NCBI GenBank assembly: GCA_022707425.1
Contig: JAKJAQ010000001.1
Span: 1-58,499 of the forward strand
DNA length: 58,499 nt
From: Candidatus Babelota bacterium
Lineage (GTDB): Bacteria > Babelota > Babeliae > Babelales > JACPOV01
Reading direction: 5' to 3'
Shown here: positions 35,031 through 43,401 of the stretch, in pieces
How positions within the stretch are numbered: position 1 is the stretch's first letter
Layout of the letters: each line of letters begins with the position of its first letter
Notes under the pieces: generated by a model
Database searches by the model: none
The model's input: only the letters and a program-made list of their open reading frames with translations
Told to the model about the DNA's origin: nothing
Position numbers and translations under genes: made by a program

Positions 35031-35762
35031 TTAGGCCTTAATTTTTTTATTATTAAAAAGGCGATCATACCACAAAGAGCAAAACTTTTTTGCAGCTTCT
35101 GTCATAATATTTGATGACAATTTCGATTCACCATGCAAGCGACTGTGCGCCTGAATTGGTATTTGATCAATTTTCAACCCAGCTTTTTTAAAAAAATAAA
35201 TTGATTCCATACAAAATGAAAATCCGCGCGAATCAAGTTGTTCAAAAATTGCGGGATCAAGCGATGACACACGATATAAACGAAATGCTCCAGTGCAATC
35301 ATAGGGCATACCCAGACAATTACGAATCATCCATCGCCAAAAGTAGGTGAATGGTAACCGCAATTTACTCCATCCACTCATGCCGCCACCACTTATATAA
35401 CGTGAACCAATGACAATATCTGCTTCATTTTTTTTGGAAAGCAACTGAGGAATATATTTTGGGTCATGCGTAAAATCAGCATCCATTGTTATCAAAAAAT
35501 CGTACTTATTTTTTCGCGCAAAACGAAACGCTTCAATGTGCGCAGTGCCAAGTCCCAATTTTCCTGCGCGATGCAATACATGCACGCATTCATCGTTTGA
35601 AGCAATATCGTCAAGAACATCGCCCGTTCCATCTGGTGAGTTATCATCAATGAAATAAAAATCGATTGGTAAATGCAAATCTTTAATTGCTTGGTAGAGT
35701 AGCGAAACATTTTCCCGTTCATTATATGTTGGAATCGCGACTAAAATATTGTTTAGAATCAT
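35031..35762 (-). CDS. Polyprenyl-phosphate mannosyltransferase (Dpm1-like GT2)
   Basis: 243 residues from the ATG at 35762 (a TTG four codons earlier is less likely). GT2 motifs: AIPTYNERENV, FIDDNSPDGTGDVLD and TMDADFTHDPKYIP. GSRYISGGGMSGWSKLR is characteristic of dolichol/polyprenol-phosphate mannose synthases. No C-terminal membrane helices, as in eukaryotic-type Dpm1. It transfers mannose from GDP-mannose, made by the adjacent manC, to a lipid carrier. Confidence 0.87.
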   Translation of the reverse strand: MILNNILVAIPTYNERENVSLLYQAIKDLHLPIDFYFIDDNSPDGTGDVLDDIASNDECVHVLHRAGKLGLGTAHIEAFRFARKNKYDFLITMDADFTHDPKYIPQLLSKKNEADIVIGSRYISGGGMSGWSKLRLPFTYFWRWMIRNCLGMPYDCTGAFRLYRVSSLDPAIFEQLDSRGFSFCMESIYFFKKAGLKIDQIPIQAHSRLHGESKLSSNIMTEAAKKFCSLWYDRLFNNKKIKA

Positions 35763-35869
35763 GCATAGTTCCAATTAGTGCTCAAAAATCCGGTTGCTAA
35801 TTTTTTTTGTTACTCGTTAACACTATATCAAGCACAGCAAAAAAAGCAGCAATGCGCAATCAGCGATTG

Positions 35870-38059
35870 TTAAATTGTAAATTCCTTGTTTCCACCACCG
35901 GCACAAGCAAGTTGATCAACAACCAAGGTAATATGCGCAACTTTATACAACCGCTCAATATCGATCGGTGGAGTAAAAGTTTCTTTTTTTAATTGTGCAA
36001 AAAATTGCCCGAGTAAAAACTCATGTCCTTTGTCAGGATTATTAGTTTTTTGATCAAACGAACGAGATAATCCATATCCGGTTAACGTTTTGAAATCATC
36101 CATGACAATTGCTTTTGAGTCGAAGTAAAGTTCCATCCGTTCTTTACCTAATTGCGCATGGCCCAGGGCTGTGTATAAAAGAGTGCATACTGATCCATCG
36201 GCAAAACTAAACTGTGCACTAAAATTATCTGTGGGAAAAAGATCATCAGTCGACGGTTTTATTGATTCAACTGAGACTGCCACCGGAAAAGAATTAGTTA
36301 AATAGCAAAATAAATCAAAAATATGACACGCTTCGCCTATAATTCTTCCTGCGCCAACTTCAGTTTGCACCCAATGATCCTTAGGAATAAAACCAGCATT
36401 CATGCGGTAGTGAACAACTAAAGGTGAACGCCGTTGCGTTATAGCTTTTTTTATTTTTTGCATAAATGGCGCAAAGGATCGATTGTAATCAACACAGAAC
36501 GGAATTTGTTGATGTTTTTTCAAAAAATCGTACATGCGTTCGAGTTGTTCAAAATCGGTCACCATCGGTTTTTCTAAGAAAACTGCTTTTCCACGCTCGA
36601 GGGCTTGCATTGCTTGCTCACAATGAAATTTATGTGGTGAAGCAATAACAACCGCATCCACTAAATCTTGTTCAAACAAATAATTTTCATGGTTAAATGA
36701 ACCTTGTGCTTGATATAAATTAGAAATATTCATGCTTGCAGCAACATTTGGTTCTACAACTGCATTAATTTTTACATTTTTCATGCGCGCAATAAAAGGA
36801 AGTAATTTTATTTTTGCAAATCCACCTGCACCAATAACACCAACGCGCAATGTATCTTTTACTGCGGGAATAAATTTAATTTCTTGCATTTCGGTAGGCA
36901 CGCTTAGTTGTTCATTCACCACTGCTTCTTTTTCTATTTGCGATGCAGAGCTGACAAAATCTATCACAACGCCAATCGCCTTTTTTTCACGCAATAATTC
37001 ATAGCCATTGATCGCCTCTTGTACCGGTAGAACTGCATTAATGAGTGGTTCCATGGTAATTTTTTTTGTTGCAAGCAATGAAACAAATGCCTGCATATTT
37101 CTGTTTTCAGTCCAGCGGACATACGCATAAGGATAATCAATTCCTTGTTTTTCGTAATTTGCATCATAACGTCCAGGACCATAAGAACAAGAAATTAAAA
37201 AATCTATCTCTTTTTCGTAAAGCGGTGCGCGTTCTAACCCGAGACCAACATCTCCTACTACAACCACCTTGCCCTTTTTGCGCGTTATTTCCATTGCTTG
37301 CTGAACCAACTCATTACTGCTGGTGGCGGCAGTAAGTAAGGTACAATCAACACCATAATGTCCGGTGAGTGCAGCAATTTCAAGACCAATTGTCTGATCA
37401 GCACTATTAAAAATGTAGTCCGCGCCAAATTTCTGCGCTAACTCTAATCTTTCTTGCACCAAATCAACACCAATAACAACACACCCAGCATTTTTAAGTA
37501 GTTGCACAGTAATCTGGCCAAGTAAACCAAGTCCAACCACTGCAACATAATCTCCAAGTTGCGGTTGAGCCCGGCGGACTCCTTGCAGTGCAATTGCACC
37601 AAGGGTGGTATAGCTTGCCTGTTGTAATAAATCAGGATCAGAAACCGCTGCTACCAAATTTTCAGGAACGCATACAATATCTGCATGATTCGCAAGTCCC
37701 GCACCTGCGCATGCAACATAATCACCAGAACGGAATTTGGTAATTTTTTTTCCAACCGCTATTACTTTTCCCGAACACGAATAACCAAGTGCTTGTAAAT
37801 TTCCTTGTAATCGTTCACGAATGAGAGCTTTGGTTCCCTGAATTCCGTGTGTTGCAATCGATTGCAGAACTTTTGCTACTTTAAATGGAATATTGGAAAG
37901 TAACATATTTTTTTTTGTCGAACCGGCAATCGTCGCATTTTCTGTTCCAGGGCTAATACATGAATAATGGACTTGAACCATTACTAAATGATCATCAAGA
38001 ACAGGTTCACATACTTCTTTGAGCGTAACCACTCCTTGATCAAGAAACACTTGTCTCAT
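35870..38059 (-). CDS. Two-domain oxidoreductase: zinc-ADH-like plus Gfo/Idh/MocA
   Basis: 729 residues. Residues 1-~370 form a medium-chain dehydrogenase with CISPGTENATIAGS, GYSCSGKVIAVG, DYVACAGAG and the NAD loop VVGLGLLGQI. Residues ~385-729 form a Gfo/Idh/MocA domain with VGVIGAGGFAKIKLLPFI and FLEKPMVTD. This fusion occurs in bacterial polysaccharide clusters and probably modifies a sugar nucleotide. The ATG at 38059 overlaps the wecC stop (ATGA) and follows AAGGAG. Substrate unknown. Confidence 0.88.
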   Translation of the reverse strand: MRQVFLDQGVVTLKEVCEPVLDDHLVMVQVHYSCISPGTENATIAGSTKKNMLLSNIPFKVAKVLQSIATHGIQGTKALIRERLQGNLQALGYSCSGKVIAVGKKITKFRSGDYVACAGAGLANHADIVCVPENLVAAVSDPDLLQQASYTTLGAIALQGVRRAQPQLGDYVAVVGLGLLGQITVQLLKNAGCVVIGVDLVQERLELAQKFGADYIFNSADQTIGLEIAALTGHYGVDCTLLTAATSSNELVQQAMEITRKKGKVVVVGDVGLGLERAPLYEKEIDFLISCSYGPGRYDANYEKQGIDYPYAYVRWTENRNMQAFVSLLATKKITMEPLINAVLPVQEAINGYELLREKKAIGVVIDFVSSASQIEKEAVVNEQLSVPTEMQEIKFIPAVKDTLRVGVIGAGGFAKIKLLPFIARMKNVKINAVVEPNVAASMNISNLYQAQGSFNHENYLFEQDLVDAVVIASPHKFHCEQAMQALERGKAVFLEKPMVTDFEQLERMYDFLKKHQQIPFCVDYNRSFAPFMQKIKKAITQRRSPLVVHYRMNAGFIPKDHWVQTEVGAGRIIGEACHIFDLFCYLTNSFPVAVSVESIKPSTDDLFPTDNFSAQFSFADGSVCTLLYTALGHAQLGKERMELYFDSKAIVMDDFKTLTGYGLSRSFDQKTNNPDKGHEFLLGQFFAQLKKETFTPPIDIERLYKVAHITLVVDQLACAGGGNKEFTI

Positions 38060-39363
38060 ACGGTCTCCTTAAAATACATTTGATAAAACGTATTATTTGC
38101 AGGCCAATACATTTGTTCTTGACCTTCTTGTAAACGTGGTTCATAAAACAAACCACAGACATCGAGCACAATTTTTGAAGCACATAATTGTTTATCAATG
38201 GTGCTAAATATACTGTGTTTAACTAAGCAAACAATAATATCTGCTTGCTGTAATGCAGGTGCTAGCATAACTGAAGGCCGTCCCATAAGTTGCATGCACA
38301 ATTCTTGATCAATATGTGGTTCGCATATAATAAGATCAATATCATCATGCGCCAATTGTTGCGCAATAAAAACGGCTGGTGATTCACGCACATCATCAAT
38401 ATCTGGTTTATACGTAAGTCCAAGCACAAGTACCGTGCAACGCGCATTATTTTTTTTCTTCCATTGTTCAACTTGCTGCTGAACTGCTTTAATGACTGCG
38501 TGTGGTTTTTGATCATTAACTTCACGTGCTTTTTTTAACAAATCTGTGTGCTCAGGAAATGTTTCAATTAAAAACCATGGATCAACAGCAATGCAATGTC
38601 CACCAACACCGCATGATGGATTTAAAATCTTTACACGCGGATGTTTATTTGCAAGTTCAATCACTTCAAATGGATTGAGGTTCATTTTATAAGCCATGGC
38701 CGCAACTTGATTGGCAAATGCAATTTGTGCATCGCGTGAACTATTTTCTACTAATTTAACCATTTCAGCAGTTGCAGCATTGGTTAAATAAAGTGGACCC
38801 GTAACAAATTGTTTGTAAAATTGTTTTGCGGCATGAATCGATTCTTGATTAATACCACCCACAATTCGTGGATTGTTGATCAATTCTTTAAAAATACTTC
38901 CTGGCAAAACGCGCTCAGGGCAATGTGCTACAAAAAAATCAACGCCTGATTGCATACCGGTTTCTCTGCTGAGAATACGCGCTAAATAATCAGTAGTTCC
39001 AACTGAAACTGTTGATTCCAAAATAACCGTGTCATTTTTTTTCAACACTGACGCAACCGTTTTACATGCATGCCATACATAAGACAAATCGGCTGTTTTA
39101 TCTTCATTAAAAGGAGTAGGCACCGCAATAATAAAATAATCTGCTTGCTCAATGTGAGCAGTGGCACGAAATCTTTTTGAATTAAGCACCTTTGACAGCT
39201 TGTGCGTAATTTCCGGTTCTTGAATTACTGGATCACACTTATTAATTCGATTTACTCTATCAACATCAATATCATAACCAACCACATCAAATCCCGCTTG
39301 CGCAGAAATAATTGCCGTAGGTAAGCCAATATAACCAAGCCCAACAACACATACTTTTTTCAT
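38056..39363 (-). CDS. wecC: UDP-N-acetyl-D-mannosaminuronate dehydrogenase
   Basis: 435 residues from the ATG at 39363, preceded by AAAAAGGA. UDP-sugar dehydrogenase family: VVGLGYIGLPTA, EPEITHKL, and the catalytic Cys in CGVGGHCIAVDPWFL. VLGLTYKPDIDDVRESPA is in the C-terminal domain. With WecB next to it, oxidation of UDP-ManNAc to UDP-ManNAcA is the natural role, though related 6-dehydrogenases cannot be excluded. Confidence 0.9.
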   Translation of the reverse strand: MKKVCVVGLGYIGLPTAIISAQAGFDVVGYDIDVDRVNRINKCDPVIQEPEITHKLSKVLNSKRFRATAHIEQADYFIIAVPTPFNEDKTADLSYVWHACKTVASVLKKNDTVILESTVSVGTTDYLARILSRETGMQSGVDFFVAHCPERVLPGSIFKELINNPRIVGGINQESIHAAKQFYKQFVTGPLYLTNAATAEMVKLVENSSRDAQIAFANQVAAMAYKMNLNPFEVIELANKHPRVKILNPSCGVGGHCIAVDPWFLIETFPEHTDLLKKAREVNDQKPHAVIKAVQQQVEQWKKKNNARCTVLVLGLTYKPDIDDVRESPAVFIAQQLAHDDIDLIICEPHIDQELCMQLMGRPSVMLAPALQQADIIVCLVKHSIFSTIDKQLCASKIVLDVCGLFYEPRLQEGQEQMYWPANNTFYQMYFKETV

Positions 39364-39377
39364 GGGGTGTCCTTTTT

Positions 39378-40556
39378 TTAAATCGATGCTTGTTTGTACT
39401 GTGTGATGCAATGCGATAAAGAATTTTTATTTTCAAAAAGCTCTTGAAAAACTGCAACAATTTTTGCGCATGCCGTTCCATCACCATAAATAGTATTATT
39501 TTTTATATTCGTTTGCGTAGCATGTGCCTGCATTCGCATATGATTCAATAATTCTTCATAATCAGTACCAGTTAATTTTGCAATACCACTCCAAACTGCT
39601 TCCATGCGTTCAGTTTCGTTTCGCAAAATAAGCACCGGTTTTCCTAAACTTATTGCTTCTTCACAAATACCACCCGAATCGGTAGCAACCCAATCTGCTT
39701 CGAGCAAAAGATACACAAGATTTGCATATGAAAGTGGTTTGCACAAAACAATATTTTCATTTTGTGTCAAATCCACCTGCTCAAGCGCCTTGAGTACGGC
39801 AGGATTCGGGTGATACGGGTAGAAAAACAAAATATCAGCACGCTCTTGTGCAAGCTTTTTTACTGCAGACAGTATATTAATTATGCCTGTTGCAAACGAT
39901 TCGCGACGGTGTGCTGTTACAATAACAAGTTGTTCAAATCGAATTTTTCTTTGTGCCACTAATTCTTTCAAGCGCGGATCAACAGTTAATTCATTTCTTT
40001 TAAACTTTTCACGCATTTCAAAAAGAGCATCAACCACCGTATTGCCAGTAAGTATAATTGCAGATCGATCAACTCGCTCTGCCAATAAATTACCCACAGA
40101 CAATGAAGTGGGTGCAAAATGAATAGATGCCAAAGTGCTAATAGTACGCCGATTAAATTCTTCAGGAAACGGTGATTCAACAGAATTTGTTCGAAGTCCT
40201 GCTTCTAAATGAGCAACCGGTATTCGTTGATAAAAAGCACTGAGTGCTGCGGCCATTGCAGTTGTGGTATCACCTTGCACTATAACCCACGAAGGTGCAT
40301 GAGTATGTAGAACTGATTTTATATTTTCAAGAGTTGTCGTTGTAATATGAAACAAATCTTGACCCGGTTTCATAACCGAAAATTCAATATCGGGCCGCAC
40401 ATTAAAAATAGAAAAAACCTCTTGGAGTAATTCATTGTGCTGATTATTACTACACAATAAAACCGGAAGATGCGCTTTTTTTAGAGCTTGGTAAAGCGGG
40501 ATCATTTTGATCCCTTCAGGCCGTGTGCCGACAACTAGCAAAATAGAACCGCTCAT
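39378..40556 (-). CDS. wecB: UDP-N-acetylglucosamine 2-epimerase (non-hydrolysing)
   Basis: 392 residues. VVGTRPEGIKMIPL at the N-terminus, VQGDTTTAMAAALSAFYQ, HLEAGLRT and the EEAISLGKPVLILRNETERMEA block are all family hallmarks. It makes UDP-ManNAc. It is the first gene of the sugar operon, with GGAG before the ATG and a plausible promoter upstream. Confidence 0.95.
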   Translation of the reverse strand: MSGSILLVVGTRPEGIKMIPLYQALKKAHLPVLLCSNNQHNELLQEVFSIFNVRPDIEFSVMKPGQDLFHITTTTLENIKSVLHTHAPSWVIVQGDTTTAMAAALSAFYQRIPVAHLEAGLRTNSVESPFPEEFNRRTISTLASIHFAPTSLSVGNLLAERVDRSAIILTGNTVVDALFEMREKFKRNELTVDPRLKELVAQRKIRFEQLVIVTAHRRESFATGIINILSAVKKLAQERADILFFYPYHPNPAVLKALEQVDLTQNENIVLCKPLSYANLVYLLLEADWVATDSGGICEEAISLGKPVLILRNETERMEAVWSGIAKLTGTDYEELLNHMRMQAHATQTNIKNNTIYGDGTACAKIVAVFQELFENKNSLSHCITQYKQASI

Positions 40557-40629
40557 CCTCTTACTCCATCTTTAGAATGCTTCAACGAGATCCATTTCTC
40601 GCACTGCATTTTTCAGATTTACGCTTTTC

Positions 40630-40657
40630 AAGATATCAGATACCAAGATGTTGGCAA
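40630..40657 (-). promoter_or_regulatory. Probable promoter of the polysaccharide operon
   Basis: On the minus strand, TTGCCA (40657-40652) and TATCTT (40635-40630) are 16 bases apart, about 75 bases before the wecB ATG. No other good candidate was seen. Confidence 0.45.
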
Positions 40658-40747
40658 GCAAAACACGATTGTTCTTTTTTGCGCTCTTGCAAAATTTCTT
40701 CTATCTTAAGAAATTGAGTAACTTCTTTTTTGTGACCAAAGGGTATT

Positions 40748-43381
40748 ATGGCAATATTTTCTGACAGGAAAGTTTTCAAAAAGCTTCTAGACAATGGCAT
40801 GACAGTTTTGGTTAGGCCAAATCATTTAATTCCAAAAGTGTCTTTGCAATTGTGGTACAACGTTGGTTCTAAAGATGAACAATCTGGTCAGCGCGGCATT
40901 GCACACCTTATTGAGCACATGATTTTCAAAGGTACAAAAAAATTATCTGAATCTGATATTAATATGATTGTTAATAAATTATCGGGCAGCTGTAATGCAT
41001 TTACCTCATACGATTACACCGGTTATTTATTTGACATGCCAACGCATCATTGGCATGAAGCTTTACCAATTATGGCAGATTGCATGCGTAATTGCACTTT
41101 CAGGCAAGAATTTTTGAACTCTGAAATGAAAGCAGTTGTGCAAGAACTGAAAATGTACCGTGACAATTACCCTTCAGTGCTTATTGAGTCACTTATTTCT
41201 GGTATTTTTCCTGATCATCCCTACCACTTTCCCATTATTGGATTTAAACAAGATTTGTGGAACTTAAAGCGCGATCCACTCCAATCATTTTATCAAAAAC
41301 ATTATATTCCCAATAATGCAACCTTAGTTATAGTTGGCGATATCGAACCCGATGCTGCCTTTGCTCAAGCTAACGATAATTTCAAATTAATAAAACCTGA
41401 TTTGTCGTACAAAAAAGAATCGTTTTACCACCATCTTGATCTATTAACTCAATCGATTACTCTTTATCGTGACGTTCAACAGCCAATGGTTATGCTTGCC
41501 TATGTAGTTCCTGGAGCACGGGCAAATTTAGATTATCCTATGGATGTGCTTTCATGGATTCTTGGTTCTGGCAAAAGCTCACGTTTACAAAAAAAATTAA
41601 TTGATGATCTACAATTAGTGACTGAACTTGATACATTCACTTATGATCTTTTTGACTATGGAGTCTTTTTTATTTATTTCCAACCTAAAAAGATCGATGA
41701 TATTGATATGATCATTAGGGTTGTCAATGATGAGCTAGAATCGCTTGTTACCAATGGCATTAATACACGTGAACTCCAGCGTGCTATTAAAAAAACGCAT
41801 GTTGAATATTTGAGCGTTTTAGAATCAAACCAAAAACAAGCATATGTTATTGGACAATCATATCTTGCAACAGGTAATGATCAATTTCTTTTTACGTATC
41901 TTGATTACCCAACAGAACAGTTGAATCAAGTAATTACCAGTTTAGTATCAACCTACTTGCGCCCTTGCCTCATGCACAAAGGAATGATTTTACCAATTAA
42001 AGAACAAGACAAAGATATGTGGTTGGTAATTCAACGTGAATCGGACGCAGAAGATGAAAAAGTGCTCAAGCAAATTACACGCGATGTTCCGGTTGAGCAA
42101 GGATCGCATGTACATACCATTACAACACAACAACGAAAGTCATTTAATTTTCCAAGACCACACAAAATACAACTTTCCAATGGATTAACCGTTCTTTATT
42201 ACCACAACCCCAATATACCCACTATTGATGCGTTGTTAACATTTAAAGCAAAAAGTTACTATGACCCTGATAATCTTCAGGGTTTAACTAACTTTATGAG
42301 TGGTTTGCTCGATGAAGGAACCCAACACCATCCAGGTAACGAGTTCTCACAAACATTGGAATCTCTCGGGATGAGCCTGAGTTGTGGCGCAGGTTATATA
42401 ACCCTCAATATGCTCAGCGCAGATTTGCAACGCGGGCTTGAGTTATTAAAAGAATTAACGACTGATGCCTCATTTGACGAAGATGCGATTGAAAAAGTCC
42501 GTGCACAATTAATTTCTGACATTAAAGATTATTGGGATAATCCTTCAGAATTTGCAATTCAATTAGTACGAGAACAGGTATATAAAAATCATCCATACAG
42601 CAAAAAAGCAATGGGTGATGTTGCAACTGTGCAAAAAATTACACGCGAAAATTTAATTAATGCATACAAACATTCTATCACTCCAGATCAAGCAATATTA
42701 ACAATTGTTGGTGATCTAGAAGCATATGATATTAAATCACTTCTTGAAAAAACTCTTGGCACCTGGAAAGGGCAGCCGGTTCCTTCAATTGCATTCCCAG
42801 CATTACAAAAAGTAAACGCACAAGAAATTGTTTATCCAATTAACCGTGATCAAATCGTACTCGCATTTGGCGGTCTTTCTGTCGCACGCAGCAATCCAGA
42901 ATTTGATAAAATTTTATTATTTGATCAAATTTTTACTGGCGGAGTTTTAGGTTCAATGAGTTCACGTTTATTTCAACTGCGCGAACAATCTGGTCTATTT
43001 TATACTATTGGTGGCTCGCTTTTACATCATGCAGATGAACAACCGGGAATGATTTTTATCAAAACTATTGTCTCTCTTGATCGCCTTGAAGAAGCAGAGC
43101 AAGCAATTTTACAAACGATTGATAGCGCAACAGACCACATTGAACAGCATGAATTAGAACAAGCACAATATGGATTAATTAATTCAATGGTTGATAATTT
43201 TGAATCAAATGCATCAATTGCTGCAACGTTCTCACTTCTTGAACGATTCAAATTACCGGCTGATTATTTTGACAAACGGCCAGAACAACTGCTGAAAATT
43301 ACTCCTGAACAGATTAAAGCTTCGGTAAAAAACATACTTAACAGTAACTCACTTATTCGATTAAAAATTGGAAGAATGTAG
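40748..43381 (+). CDS. M16-family zinc metalloprotease, form without signal peptide
   Basis: 877 residues. The inverted zinc motif HLIEH is at 53-57, with the distal Glu in SEMKAVVQELKMY about 75 residues later. Two M16 halves follow each other (second half from ~residue 470, NGLTVLYYHNP), forming the clam-shell as in pitrilysin or fused PqqL-type enzymes. No signal peptide is visible, and a TGA five codons before the ATG excludes an upstream extension. It is a close paralogue of the next gene, 20 bases downstream. Confidence 0.92.
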   Translation: MAIFSDRKVFKKLLDNGMTVLVRPNHLIPKVSLQLWYNVGSKDEQSGQRGIAHLIEHMIFKGTKKLSESDINMIVNKLSGSCNAFTSYDYTGYLFDMPTHHWHEALPIMADCMRNCTFRQEFLNSEMKAVVQELKMYRDNYPSVLIESLISGIFPDHPYHFPIIGFKQDLWNLKRDPLQSFYQKHYIPNNATLVIVGDIEPDAAFAQANDNFKLIKPDLSYKKESFYHHLDLLTQSITLYRDVQQPMVMLAYVVPGARANLDYPMDVLSWILGSGKSSRLQKKLIDDLQLVTELDTFTYDLFDYGVFFIYFQPKKIDDIDMIIRVVNDELESLVTNGINTRELQRAIKKTHVEYLSVLESNQKQAYVIGQSYLATGNDQFLFTYLDYPTEQLNQVITSLVSTYLRPCLMHKGMILPIKEQDKDMWLVIQRESDAEDEKVLKQITRDVPVEQGSHVHTITTQQRKSFNFPRPHKIQLSNGLTVLYYHNPNIPTIDALLTFKAKSYYDPDNLQGLTNFMSGLLDEGTQHHPGNEFSQTLESLGMSLSCGAGYITLNMLSADLQRGLELLKELTTDASFDEDAIEKVRAQLISDIKDYWDNPSEFAIQLVREQVYKNHPYSKKAMGDVATVQKITRENLINAYKHSITPDQAILTIVGDLEAYDIKSLLEKTLGTWKGQPVPSIAFPALQKVNAQEIVYPINRDQIVLAFGGLSVARSNPEFDKILLFDQIFTGGVLGSMSSRLFQLREQSGLFYTIGGSLLHHADEQPGMIFIKTIVSLDRLEEAEQAILQTIDSATDHIEQHELEQAQYGLINSMVDNFESNASIAATFSLLERFKLPADYFDKRPEQLLKITPEQIKASVKNILNSNSLIRLKIGRM

Positions 43382-43401
43382 CAGAAAAAAAAGGACGTAG
43401 T

